The translations under genes and the position numbers were made by a program. Source: Xenorhabdus cabanillasii (GTDB taxonomy: Bacteria > Pseudomonadota > Gammaproteobacteria > Enterobacterales > Enterobacteriaceae). From it: a DNA stretch of 64,000 nt. The stretch covers positions 62,001 through 126,000 of the forward strand of contig NZ_QTUB01000001.1 of the NCBI RefSeq assembly GCF_003386665.1, read 5' to 3'. This document shows, piece after piece, positions 26,112-33,064 of this stretch; position 1 is the stretch's first letter, and each line of letters begins with the position of its first letter. A model generated the notes under the pieces. That model ran no database searches. It had not been told where the DNA came from and was given only the letters and a program-made list of their open reading frames with translations.

Positions 26112-26163
26112 AAGATAAAATTATCTATCTGATTTTAAAGTAAATATTATTTCGGATAGAGAT

Positions 26164-26196
26164 AAAAAAAAGCCCTTCGCGTGCTGAGGGGCTTTT
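26164..26196. other. Candidate attachment-site remnant (left), also hairpin
   Basis: AAAAAAAAGCCC at 26164-26175 is shared exactly with 31636-31647 beside cpxP. It resembles the P2 att core, which as I recall it begins A-rich followed by AAGCCC. The sequence folds with GGGGCTTTT (26188-26196) as a terminator-like hairpin. Its spacing from the upstream integrase end (134 bp) mirrors the right copy (123 bp). Probably the junction of the prophage at 26.2-31.6 kb. Confidence 0.5.
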
Positions 26197-26232
26197 ATAA
26201 TTCACGTCACATTTCCTTCTTGACCTTCTGAA

Positions 26233-26535
26233 TCATAGATGAAATGCCACACGCTTACCGGTTGGAAGTGTCACATCAATACTTAATTCTCCCCCCAAAG
26301 CCGCTACATAGCGTTTGAGCGTTGAAAGGCGCGGATCATGGTCGGTGTTTTCCATTCGAGCAATAGAAGGTTGCTGAACACCCATAGCGGCTGCAAGCTC
26401 CGCCTGTGACATGTCTAACTCATCACGTAACTGGCTAAGAGCCAATTTGATGCTGGCCTGTTCAACTCGCTTTTCAACGCGCGCCTGCATTTCCGGGCTT
26501 TCTTGCGCTAACAGTTTTCTGTAATTAGACATCAT
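26233..26535 (-). CDS. HigA-like antitoxin, XRE family
   Basis: A 100-residue Cro/C1-type regulator. The helix-turn-helix is at about 47-72 (MSQAELAAAMGVQQPSIARMEN), followed by DPRLSTLKRYVAALGGELSI, the standard C-terminal part of HigA-type antitoxins paired with phage Gp49-like toxins. It starts at the stop of the toxin gene (one-base overlap). It should neutralise the toxin and repress the shared promoter, where an inverted repeat is seen. The antitoxin is intact while its toxin has an early stop codon. It lies between the att-like end and ogr of the prophage remnant. Confidence 0.88.
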   Translation of the reverse strand: MMSNYRKLLAQESPEMQARVEKRVEQASIKLALSQLRDELDMSQAELAAAMGVQQPSIARMENTDHDPRLSTLKRYVAALGGELSIDVTLPTGKRVAFHL

Positions 26536-26885
26536 TATTTCTCCAGATTGTCCAAGTGACGGCGATATTCAAAATCAGCTTTTCGGATCATATCCTTGTA
26601 GAACCGCTTTTCATTGGTCCCGGTTTTATTGCCGGCACATAAAACGATTGCACATCGCTGAGGGTCAAAAGCAAAAAAAGCTCTAATCGGATCACCGGCG
26701 TGTTGAATACGCAATTCCTTCATGTTTGGGAAATCTGAGCCATATAGCGTATCAACATAAGGCCTACCAAGATTCGGACCAAACTTTTCCAGCACGCCCA
26801 TTGCTTCATAAATTGACTCCCTGAGTTCATCACTCTGAGCCAAAAACTATTCGTCAAAGCACTCTGTCGTTATAACTTCCCACAT
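26535..26885 (-). pseudogene. HigB/Gp49-like toxin with an amber codon at position 13
   Basis: From the natural ATG at 26885 the frame reads MWEVITTECFDE, then TAG where the family has Trp, then FLAQSDELRESIYEA and so on to EYRRHLDNLEK. The rest is an intact RelE/ParE-superfamily ribosome-dependent mRNase of the Gp49 type (LRIQHAGDPIRAFFAFDPQR, ILCAGN-like core VLCAGNKTGTNEKRFY). TGG to TAG is a single substitution. A TTG at 26843 just after the stop could in principle restart a protein lacking the first 14 residues. As read, the toxin is silenced. Confidence 0.8.
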
Positions 26886-26917
26886 ACCGACCCCATAACT
26901 TATTCGTTATAATTAAG

Positions 26918-26939
26918 AATATAACATATTTGTTATATT
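26918..26939. promoter_or_regulatory. Operator-like dyad of the HigBA-type operon
   Basis: AATATAACA-TATT-TGTTATATT is a perfect 9-4-9 inverted repeat about 33 bp upstream of the toxin ATG, in the promoter region. This position and symmetry suit binding of the XRE antitoxin. Confidence 0.6.
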
Positions 26940-26979
26940 GCCAATATTAATACTGAAGACGGACAGCACTCTTTTCGTT

Positions 26980-27208
26980 TTATTGTGGACTATCGAAGCA
27001 CATTACCGTCTGTTGACCGCGTACTGGGTGTGGCTGTACGGCCTCAACCAGCGTCGGTTGTCACCCAGCGGACAAAGGTTTCATGACTGACGAATGTGGC
27101 ACTACAATTGATATTCTGGCACTGGTTGTAACGTTCTTTGGTCTGGAGTGTGTGTACAAAGCTGCTGTGGGTATGGGCGACGTGGCCGCAAAGGGGGCAT
27201 CTCATCAT
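26980..27208 (-). pseudogene. ogr: P2 Ogr/Delta-like zinc-finger late-gene activator, frameshifted
   Basis: From ATG 27208 the frame reads MMRCPLCGHVAHTHSSFV, then TKERYNQCQNINCSATFVS and FVRWVTTDAG, then TGA at 27044. This is the Ogr zinc finger (CPLC ... CQNINC, four Cys) that recruits RNA polymerase to P2 late promoters. One base of shift restores the usual basic tail (VEAVQPHPVRGQQ) and runs to TAA at 26980, so the 3' end carries a frameshift; the metal-binding core is intact. GAGG lies about 10 bases before the ATG. Its place between gene D and the attachment site is exactly that of P2 ogr. The plus-strand frame over this segment is a shadow. Confidence 0.8.
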
Positions 27209-27294
27209 AATGTGAGTACCTCAATTATCAGGAAAGCGCCAGCTGTGTTAGGCGATAGCGCGATTATAACAAATCAGGCGCCCATGTCAGCATC

Positions 27295-27390
27295 CTATAT
27301 TTTCACTTCCAGCGCTAAGGCGGAGGTTAAGCCGCTATCATTCAGGGGGTGTGGGCTGGTACAAAGGGAAATCAGTGCCATTGAATGAAT
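27295..27390 (-). pseudogene. C-terminal remnant of P2-like late control gene D
   Basis: Immediately upstream of ogr, the leftward frame ends HPLNDSGLTSALALEVKI then TAG, like the last beta strands of P2 gpD (tail hub/late control). Only about 30 residues remain before the sequence turns into unrelated DNA. Together with ogr it fixes the orientation of the prophage. Confidence 0.5.
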
Positions 27391-27483
27391 ACGATAATGT
27401 GAATTCCTCTTTTTTTATTTTGTGATTCATTAAAAATCTTTCATTATCACTGTCCTCAATACCTCATAATAAATGGAGATTTT

Positions 27484-28392
27484 ATGCATTGGTCTTTACG
27501 CACAGGGGCTTTCATACTTGTCTTGCTGGGTGTGAGTTATAGCATTTATGCCCGTTTTTCCCCTTATGTAACAAACGAAAACATGAAAGAAGATATTGAA
27601 ATCATCACGCAAAACACGCTCCCTCCGGTGACCAGTGAAGACTGGGGGATCATTCTGGGTGCGCCCTATGCGGTTTTCAATGGTCATGCGGTTAATGACT
27701 ATGCGCCTGAAACCGCCGAGGATAATGGATTATCGTCGGCATGGGGGATCAAAAATCGGCAGGATTTACTTCAGCAATTATTTTGGCTCATTATGGAAGG
27801 GCACTCTGCCGGTTATTATGAAATAAGAGATAATGTTATTCATCTATCAAAAAACGATTTCGACACATTATTGAGCAGCATTGAAAAAAGTCAGTGGGAT
27901 GAAACGGAAAAACAAGAAATCATCTGGCAATATAAGATGATGTATCACAACACCAATGACATTCAAAACGTGAAATATCTGGCCTGGGATTATGTCCGGT
28001 TCAGTATGTTATGTTTAGAAGGTGCCCGACTGAAATACATCACCAAAGAAGAAGCCAAAGCCTGGACACGGATGTTAGCCCCGCGTCTGCGTAAAACGTA
28101 TACGGGATGGGGTGATTTGTGGCACCATTTATTTATCACCCGCTGGTTCTGGTCGGCTCAGGATAAGCAATGGACAAGCAGCCAATCAGATTACCTTGCT
28201 ATCGTGAATAACTTATTACAGAAAAAGGGCAGCCCGGCAACAACCATTAAATGGGGTTCACCGCTTTCCTCCACGGATACCACGTCATTTGCTGAAGCCG
28301 TGGCAAGTTTACAATTAGAAGATGAAGACGGTGTGATTGCCGGGGTCGATGAACTGAATAAAGTCATCAAATCGCACCTGAACCTTAAATAA
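27484..28392 (+). CDS. DUF1266 membrane-anchored protein, prophage cargo
   Basis: A 302-residue protein with an N-terminal signal-anchor helix (about 5-24, RTGAFILVLLGVSYSIYA) and a soluble DUF1266 domain (about 75-235). Family marks are WGIKNRQDLLQQLFWLIMEGH, YLAWDYVRFSMLCLEGARLKYIT and KEEAKAW. The function of DUF1266 is unknown; E. coli YbeR/YbeU-type proteins belong to it. GGAG lies five bases before the ATG. It is transcribed against the surrounding prophage genes and sits where P2-like phages have lost or replaced the structural block, next to gpA. In P2-like phages this interval is a known hotspot for accessory anti-phage genes, so a defence role is a hypothesis worth holding. It appears intact. 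Confidence 0.75.
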   Translation: MHWSLRTGAFILVLLGVSYSIYARFSPYVTNENMKEDIEIITQNTLPPVTSEDWGIILGAPYAVFNGHAVNDYAPETAEDNGLSSAWGIKNRQDLLQQLFWLIMEGHSAGYYEIRDNVIHLSKNDFDTLLSSIEKSQWDETEKQEIIWQYKMMYHNTNDIQNVKYLAWDYVRFSMLCLEGARLKYITKEEAKAWTRMLAPRLRKTYTGWGDLWHHLFITRWFWSAQDKQWTSSQSDYLAIVNNLLQKKGSPATTIKWGSPLSSTDTTSFAEAVASLQLEDEDGVIAGVDELNKVIKSHLNLK

Positions 28393-28677
28393 GTCCAACT
28401 ATAAAACATCAACAGGGGCTATATGCCCCCGTCCTTATTTTGGCGGTTCGGGTCAGTCGATATCAGGCGCTGTCGAGCAAAACACGGTATTTGCGCCATG
28501 CTGTCAAGGCGATTGGCCCCGTTTGCCCTGATTATTCTGTGGTCAGTGACCTATTGGCTCGCAAACCCATTGGCTGGGCTATGTCCTTCTCACCGGACTC
28601 TGAACTGACAAAGAAAGCCTCAAAAGACACGAAAACAGCGGTTTTTTTATCGTGTGACAGGTCACACCATTCTATTG

Positions 28678-29034
28678 TTAGACGTTTCTCAGACGCTCGC
28701 CCAACGCTTCCAGAATGAAAGCGTTCACTGAAATATGGTGCTCGGCCGCCGCTTGATTTAAACGTTCTCCAAAGGACTCAGGATAGCGCAAAGTAAACGT
28801 TTTTATTTTTTCACGTTTCTGATAAGGCTCAATATTCGCGGCCCGACAATCTTCCAGATATTCATCCAAAGACAACCGACCTTCAGCATGCAGTCCGGCG
28901 ATACTGTCAGCCACAAAATCACAATAACCGGATAAGCCTAAAAACTTCCCCCGAAACATGCTTATTTCAGGGATATAACTGATCACCGCCGAAAGTCCGG
29001 CGATTTCCATAATATTTGTATTTTGTTTACTCAT
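28678..29034 (-). CDS. hicB: HicB-family antitoxin
   Basis: A 118-residue protein. The N-terminal partial RNase-H-like fold (ISYIPEISMFRGKFLGLSGYCDFVADS) and the C-terminal ribbon-helix-helix (KTFTLRYPESFGERLNQAA, then ISVNAFILEALGERL) are the HicB architecture. It should bind HicA and repress the operon. The start ATG at 29034 overlaps the hicA TGA (ATGA), giving translational coupling and ruling out the longer in-frame start at 29064. Both genes look intact. Part of the cargo of the P2-like remnant. Confidence 0.88.
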   Translation of the reverse strand: MSKQNTNIMEIAGLSAVISYIPEISMFRGKFLGLSGYCDFVADSIAGLHAEGRLSLDEYLEDCRAANIEPYQKREKIKTFTLRYPESFGERLNQAAAEHHISVNAFILEALGERLRNV

Positions 29035-29309
29035 GATGGCGTAACTCCTACACTTTCTAACCATTCCCGTAATCCAGCCACAGCCCCTTTGTCTGTGTCT
29101 GGCGACGGATGGGGGCGATGAAAATTGGCAATACTCCCATTCAGCAAAAATTTACAACGAGAACCCCGGCCTTCCTTGATTTCACCGCCTAATGCCTTGA
29201 TTAAAGATTCAATATCTGACCATTTAATTCCCGACGATACAGGTGTTTTAAAAATTTGTTCCAAGGTACGTTGTTGCCTCGTTCGGAGCGCTGAAACCGG
29301 TTTGTTCAT
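29031..29309 (-). CDS. hicA: HicA-family mRNA interferase toxin
   Basis: About 92 residues from ATG 29309 (in-frame ATGs at 29372 and 29345 would place the gene over its own operator repeats). It has the HicA double-stranded-RNA-binding-like fold: IKWSDIESLIKALGGEIKEG, then GSRCKFLLNG with FHRPHP holding the catalytic His and DKGAVAGLREWLESVGV at the end. It cleaves mRNA during translation when free of HicB. Unlike the nearby HigB-type toxin, no inactivating change is visible, so this pair may still be active. Confidence 0.85.
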   Translation of the reverse strand: MNKPVSALRTRQQRTLEQIFKTPVSSGIKWSDIESLIKALGGEIKEGRGSRCKFLLNGSIANFHRPHPSPDTDKGAVAGLREWLESVGVTPS

Positions 29310-29324
29310 ATCCCAATACACCAC

Positions 29325-29384
29325 GACTTCAAATAATGAAGTCATATTAATGCCAGTAGAAAATGAAGTCAAATTATGAAGTCA
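29325..29384. promoter_or_regulatory. Operator repeats upstream of hicAB
   Basis: GACTTCA-AATAA-TGAAGTC (29325-29343) is a perfect dyad. The half-site ATGAAGTCA recurs as direct repeats at 29363-29371 and 29376-29384. The repeated array directly upstream of the hicA ATG suits cooperative binding by the ribbon-helix-helix of HicB. Confidence 0.6.
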
Positions 29385-29395
29385 TAAAAACAAAC

Positions 29396-29420
29396 AACCC
29401 GCACGGTAACAGCGGGTTTT
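29396..29420. terminator. Intrinsic terminator between the gpA remnant and hicAB
   Basis: AACCCGC (29396-29402) and GCGGGTT (29412-29418) form a 7-bp stem with a 9-base loop and T-rich flanks on either strand. It would end the leftward gpA transcript before the hic promoter. Confidence 0.7.
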
Positions 29421-29455
29421 ATCGTTATTTCGTGATATGCCACACCATCATAATT

Positions 29456-30763
29456 TCATCTCATGCCAGCCCAGCGTAGCCCAACAGGTCGCCTCGCCAG
29501 AGAAACAACTTCAGCCACAGGAAGACGCTCGCCACATTTTCCACATTGCCGTGTTGATAGCGCCTGCATTTTCTGTTGGACCTCCGCCGCCCGGCTGGCC
29601 TTATCGGTAAACAGCAACAGATGCCAGTGTGGCGTGCCATCATGATGAGGCTCCACCACGCGTACCCCGTACACATTCAGCACCTTATCCTTAAACGCGG
29701 TACGGATTTTCGCCCAGACCCGCACCAGATAACGCTGGTCGTCTTTGGGCGTGTAGGCTTCTTCCGCCCAGTGACTGTTCAGTACCGCCACCTTATCTTT
29801 CCCCATCTGGCGGGTCGGATGATATTTTGACGGGGTAGTAATAGTGATAAACATGCCGATATCGCCGCGCGCCGTAGCAACCCGCTCAATCCCGGCAATC
29901 TGGGCCATCAGCTCCATGCGGCGGATTTCCGGATTGGAAATACTTTGCATGACTTTCTCAACCAGATCGAACCGCTCACCGGTGGCAACGTCTTCAATAT
30001 CCATCTACTCAAGGTACTGCCTATTGGCGAGGCGCTGGGACTGCACCTCCTGAATGGCCTGACGGCTGGCATAGGGGGAACGGTTTTTATTGACGGCCAT
30101 TGCGGCAATCAGCAATGCTTCCCGCCAGCGGGTACGGTGTGCCTTAAGCCGGCGATACCAGAAATCGTCACTGACCAGACGGGACACGGCCGCAATCACC
30201 TCTTTGGGTTGCAGTGTTCCTTTCAGGTAACGGGCGTAATGCGCGGGTGTGATATGCAGACTGCGGGCCAGTTTCGCCAGTTCGCCATAAATCGGGTGCA
30301 GGTGGCGCATCTTGTAGATAGCTTCTTTATCGCCGTTCGCCGCTGCGATGCACTGATCACAATACTGTACAGCGTAAAGAGCCCGGCGGCGATTTTCGTT
30401 GCCAGTGTCTTTAGCGGCTTATTATGGAGATCGGGCAGGCGGTTAAACTGACTGATTTCGGTCGAAATCCGGGCGGTGGCCATCAGCGTCGTGTGGGTAT
30501 CCATGTCAAAACGGCGGCAATGCGCGGCCAGCGTTTCTGATGGAACTCGAAATACAAAAAATCCTGGGCTTTCAGAATGCCCTGTTCTTCCAGAATCTTT
30601 TCGTAACGTTTCGGCAGGAATAACGCAGAACGCGCGGCAGGGAATTAATATCCGATAAGATCGCTTGCCCCTGAAAGCGGGGTGCATTCCACCAATAGGC
30701 ATATTGCCCGTTAGCGGGTTCTGCTTCGGGCAGGGTACGGAAATCAATCGGGCGGTCTAACAT
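29456..30763 (-). pseudogene. P2 gpA-like replication initiator, multiply broken
   Basis: Starting MLDRPIDFRTLPEAEPANGQ at 30763, pieces in different frames follow the order of P2 protein A: GYWWN-like AYWWNAPRF, then SQFNRLPDLHNKPLKTLATKIA, then MRHLHPIYGELAKLARSL and KGTLQPKEVIAAVSRLVSDDFWYRRLK, then the rolling-circle (HUH) endonuclease region MFITITTPSKYHP and TPHWHLLLF. At least two frameshifts, an amber codon at 30005-30007 and loss of the C-terminal catalytic tyrosines (stop at 29456) make it dead. Its leftward direction opposite to int matches P2. Confidence 0.85.
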
Positions 30764-30898
30764 GTCATCACACCGCCGTAAGTAGCCGGGTTCAGGATAT
30801 CCAGCGCGCTCTGGCAACGTTTAGCTATGGTGTCGACCGCCGCCAGATAGTCTGTCACCGAGCGCATTTTGTGCCGGGTATACGACACAGATACTGGC
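30757..30898 (-). pseudogene. Remnant of a phage early gene upstream of gpA
   Basis: About 45 residues in frame (HKMRSVTDYLAAVDTIAKRC, then QSALDILNPATYGGVMTC and stop), overlapping the gpA start by seven bases, as small early genes do in P2-like phages. Its front is cut off at the G tract at 30907 by transposase-like sequence. The family is not recognised. Confidence 0.4.
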
Positions 30899-30906
30899 CG
30901 TTTTGC

Positions 30907-30918
30907 GGGGGGGGGGGG
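30907..30918. repeat. Run of 12 G at a junction
   Basis: Twelve consecutive G on the plus strand, by far the longest homopolymeric G/C run noticed in the window. It lies exactly at the join between the phage early-gene remnant and the transposase remnant. Such tracts slip easily during replication and sequencing. Confidence 0.85.
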
Positions 30919-31100
30919 ACAGGAGAAAAAACACACCAGAGGGACTGATAGCCCTGAGTGTCCCGGAACTGCGTAAGCTGCTGTCAAAACTGATGGAAAA
31001 GGCGGGGGAAACTTTAGAGCAGATTTTATCCTGGTCCTATTGGCGGCGGCGACATCAGTACCGTGCACAACAATGTCATTACCATAGCAGGGATAATCCT
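30919..31100 (+). pseudogene. C-terminal transposase remnant
   Basis: The plus-strand frame reads ALSVPELRKLLSKLMEKA, then EQILSWSYWRRRHQYRAQQCHYH, a string typical of the C-terminus of DDE transposases of the IS701/IS4-like type. No start, catalytic core or inverted repeats remain. It is sandwiched between the broken gpA side and the broken integrase, which suggests a past insertion that deleted the C-repressor/cox region of the prophage. The family assignment is tentative. Confidence 0.5.
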
Positions 31101-31116
31101 TTGATTAAAAAAAATT

Positions 31117-31513
31117 ACGGCTGTAGTACTAGAAGCTCAACATGTTCTAAAAGGTCGTGTGAATTTTCTTAAAACGAAGAATGGGGAACAACGAGTCGTT
31201 CCTATTTCTGATGATGTGGAGAAAGAAATTCGCGGGCAAAAGCAAGCAGGCAAACTGTTCAAGGTTGACTACAAGAAATTCTGTGACACCTTACATACAG
31301 TCAAACCAGACTTACCTAAAGGTCAGGCAACCCATGTTCTAAGGCACACTTTCGCCAGTCATTTCATGATGAACGGGGGAATATAATTGCGTTACAACAG
31401 ATATTCGGTCACGCCAGCATAACCCAAACGATGGCCTATGCTCACCTTGCCCCAGATTATCTGCAACATGCAATTACATTAAATCCTCTTAAAGGTGGAA
31501 TTAAAGTAGTGTA
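31117..31513 (+). pseudogene. int: P2-like phage integrase, 5'-truncated and frameshifted
   Basis: The C-terminal catalytic half only: VLEAQHVLKGRVNFLKTKNG, then RVVPISDDVEKEI, KPDLPKGQATHVLRHTFASH (HxxR box) and MMNGG. A one-base loss near 31381 shifts the frame, after which IIALQQIFGHASITQTMAY, then HLAPDYLQHAITLNPLKGG completes the protein to TAA at 31513. Strings closely follow P2 Int. The N-terminal half, including the first catalytic Arg, is lost to the transposase-like insertion. The 3' end points at the att-like sequence beside cpxP. Confidence 0.88.
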
Positions 31514-31635
31514 AGGAAAAAGAGTGTGGAGGTTGTCCACCGACCGTCCACACTCAAAAACTTTCACACGCCTTCTAACTCTTTCGTACTTTTTTATGTT
31601 GTTGTTTTTACAGGGGTATTGTCTATAAGTCATTG

Positions 31636-31659
31636 AAAAAAAAGCCCCTCAAGGGGGCT
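31636..31659 (-). terminator. cpxP terminator overlapping a candidate P2 attachment site
   Basis: Read leftward, AGCCCCCTTGAGGGGCT followed by eight T's is an intrinsic terminator 74 bases after the cpxP stop. The same bases on the plus strand (AAAAAAAAGCCC) match the left att-like copy at 26164. In E. coli the preferred P2 site is just downstream of cpxP, so the terminator probably formed part of attB. Confidence 0.7.
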
Positions 31660-31732
31660 GAAAGACAGGGATGGTGTCTATGGCAAGGAAAATCGTTATT
31701 GATATTACTTCACGTCATTAGGTATAACAGAA

Positions 31733-32218
31733 TCAGTTTAACTCCCGGACAATTCGCGCTTTATAACACTTTTGGAGCTGCTCTTCCTGCTCCGATGTCA
31801 GCAATTGATACATCTGATGACGAATACGCGCTATTTCTACACTGAGATCAATATTCTGCTTTGCTACTTTTTCAAGCTGCGTTTTTACCGCAACTTCATC
31901 AAAATCCTTTGCAGTCAGAAGAGCATACATCTTCCAACGTTCTGCTTCTATATCCGCTCTTACTTGCTCATGCAGATGCCGTTTTTTCACCAAATCCCAC
32001 ATCTGCTGCCGTTGCTGTTCAGTTAATGTAATTCCCCCAAAAACACAACTATAGTTATAGTTACGTTGGTAATAACCAGAATCACCCTTGTCGTATGGCA
32101 GACAAAACAGTGAAGAATCAGCCTCGGAGGCATTATACGCATCAGCAATTTCAGCTAAGGCCATTGCCGTTCCAAACACAGACATTGACGCTAAAGCTAA
32201 TGTTGCTATTTTACGCAT
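31733..32218 (-). CDS. cpxP: Periplasmic Cpx adaptor/inhibitor CpxP
   Basis: A 161-residue CpxP/Spy-family protein: signal peptide MRKIATLALASMSVFGTAMA, then an all-helical periplasmic chaperone-like body with two LTxxQ motifs (LTEQQRQQMWDL near 75 and LTSEQEEQLQKC near 146). It binds misfolded proteins and the CpxA sensor, damping the envelope-stress response; on stress it is degraded with its clients. It is divergent from cpxRA with a perfect CpxR box between them, the usual positive autoregulatory arrangement. Length and context are as in other Enterobacterales. Confidence 0.92.
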   Translation of the reverse strand: MRKIATLALASMSVFGTAMALAEIADAYNASEADSSLFCLPYDKGDSGYYQRNYNYSCVFGGITLTEQQRQQMWDLVKKRHLHEQVRADIEAERWKMYALLTAKDFDEVAVKTQLEKVAKQNIDLSVEIARIRHQMYQLLTSEQEEQLQKCYKARIVRELN

Positions 32219-32304
32219 TTAATAATTCCTCGCTTTATCGAATAGCACTATTCGATTCAGTGCAGGTAATATAGCCGTATGGCTGCAAACTAGCGTCAGA
32301 GCAT

Positions 32305-32319
32305 GTAAAAGTACGTAAA
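32305..32319. promoter_or_regulatory. CpxR box
   Basis: GTAAA-AGTAC-GTAAA is an exact match to the GTAAA(N5)GTAAA consensus of phosphorylated CpxR. It lies 87 bp upstream of the cpxP start and 53 bp before cpxR, so it can serve both divergent promoters. Confidence 0.85.
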
Positions 32320-32371
32320 GTCATGGAATAGCAAAATTTGTTATCGTATTTTGCTCTTGGAGGAAGAATGA

Positions 32372-33064
32372 ATGCATAAGATATTATTAGTTGATGATGA
32401 CCGCGAACTAACATCTTTGTTAAAAGAACTACTAGAAATGGAAGGATTCAGTGTAGTGATCGCCCATGATGGCGAGCAGGCATTACAATTTATCGATTCT
32501 TCAATTGATCTATTACTACTGGATATCATGATGCCGCGCAAAAATGGCATTGAGACATTGAAGGAGCTACGTCAATACCACCAAACTCCCGTTATTATGT
32601 TAACGGCTCGTGGAAGCGATTTAGACCGCGTTCTGGGACTGGAACTGGGGGCAGATGATTACTTACCTAAGCCTTTTAACGATCGTGAACTGGTAGCCCG
32701 TATACGTGCGATTTTGCGTCGTTCCAACTGGAACGAACAACAGGCTGACAACGGTACACCTGTACTCGAAGTCGATAAACTGCAACTCAACCCAGGACGC
32801 CAGGAAGCCAGTTTTGATGGCGATATTCTGGATTTAACCGGAACAGAATTCACACTTCTCTACTTATTGGCTCAACATTTGGGGCAAGTTGTTTCCCGTG
32901 AACATTTAAGTCAAGAAGTATTAGGAAAACGACTAACACCTTTTGATAGAGCCATAGACATGCATATTTCTAACCTTCGTCGTAAATTACCCAACCGGAC
33001 TGATGAATTACCTTGGTTTAAAACGTTACGTGGACGCGGATATTTAATGGTTTCAGCGAAATGA
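32372..33064 (+). CDS. cpxR: Envelope-stress response regulator CpxR
   Basis: A 230-residue OmpR/PhoB-class regulator. Receiver domain with acidic pocket DDD (8-10), phosphoacceptor Asp51 in LLLLDIMMP, Thr in MLTARG near 79 and Lys in LPKPF near 104; winged-helix DNA-binding domain from about 135 (LTGTEFTLLYLLAQHLGQVVS, RGRGYLM at the end). Controls periplasmic folding and degradation factors. Its stop overlaps the cpxA start by four bases, so the two are translationally coupled. The CpxR box upstream suggests autoregulation. Confidence 0.97.
   Translation: MHKILLVDDDRELTSLLKELLEMEGFSVVIAHDGEQALQFIDSSIDLLLLDIMMPRKNGIETLKELRQYHQTPVIMLTARGSDLDRVLGLELGADDYLPKPFNDRELVARIRAILRRSNWNEQQADNGTPVLEVDKLQLNPGRQEASFDGDILDLTGTEFTLLYLLAQHLGQVVSREHLSQEVLGKRLTPFDRAIDMHISNLRRKLPNRTDELPWFKTLRGRGYLMVSAK

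Noticed and set aside
27083..27388. 101-codon plus-strand frame
   Set aside because: The opposite strand carries the Ogr zinc-finger and gpD tail signatures, so this frame is a shadow.
28423..28718. Overlapping 61- and 92-codon plus-strand frames between DUF1266 and hicB
   Set aside because: Two competing frames without family resemblance; the second runs antisense into hicB. Nothing supports either as a gene.
30223..30747. 174-codon leftward frame
   Set aside because: Only part matches P2 gpA in that frame, the rest being out-of-frame translation; treated as a piece of the broken gpA gene.
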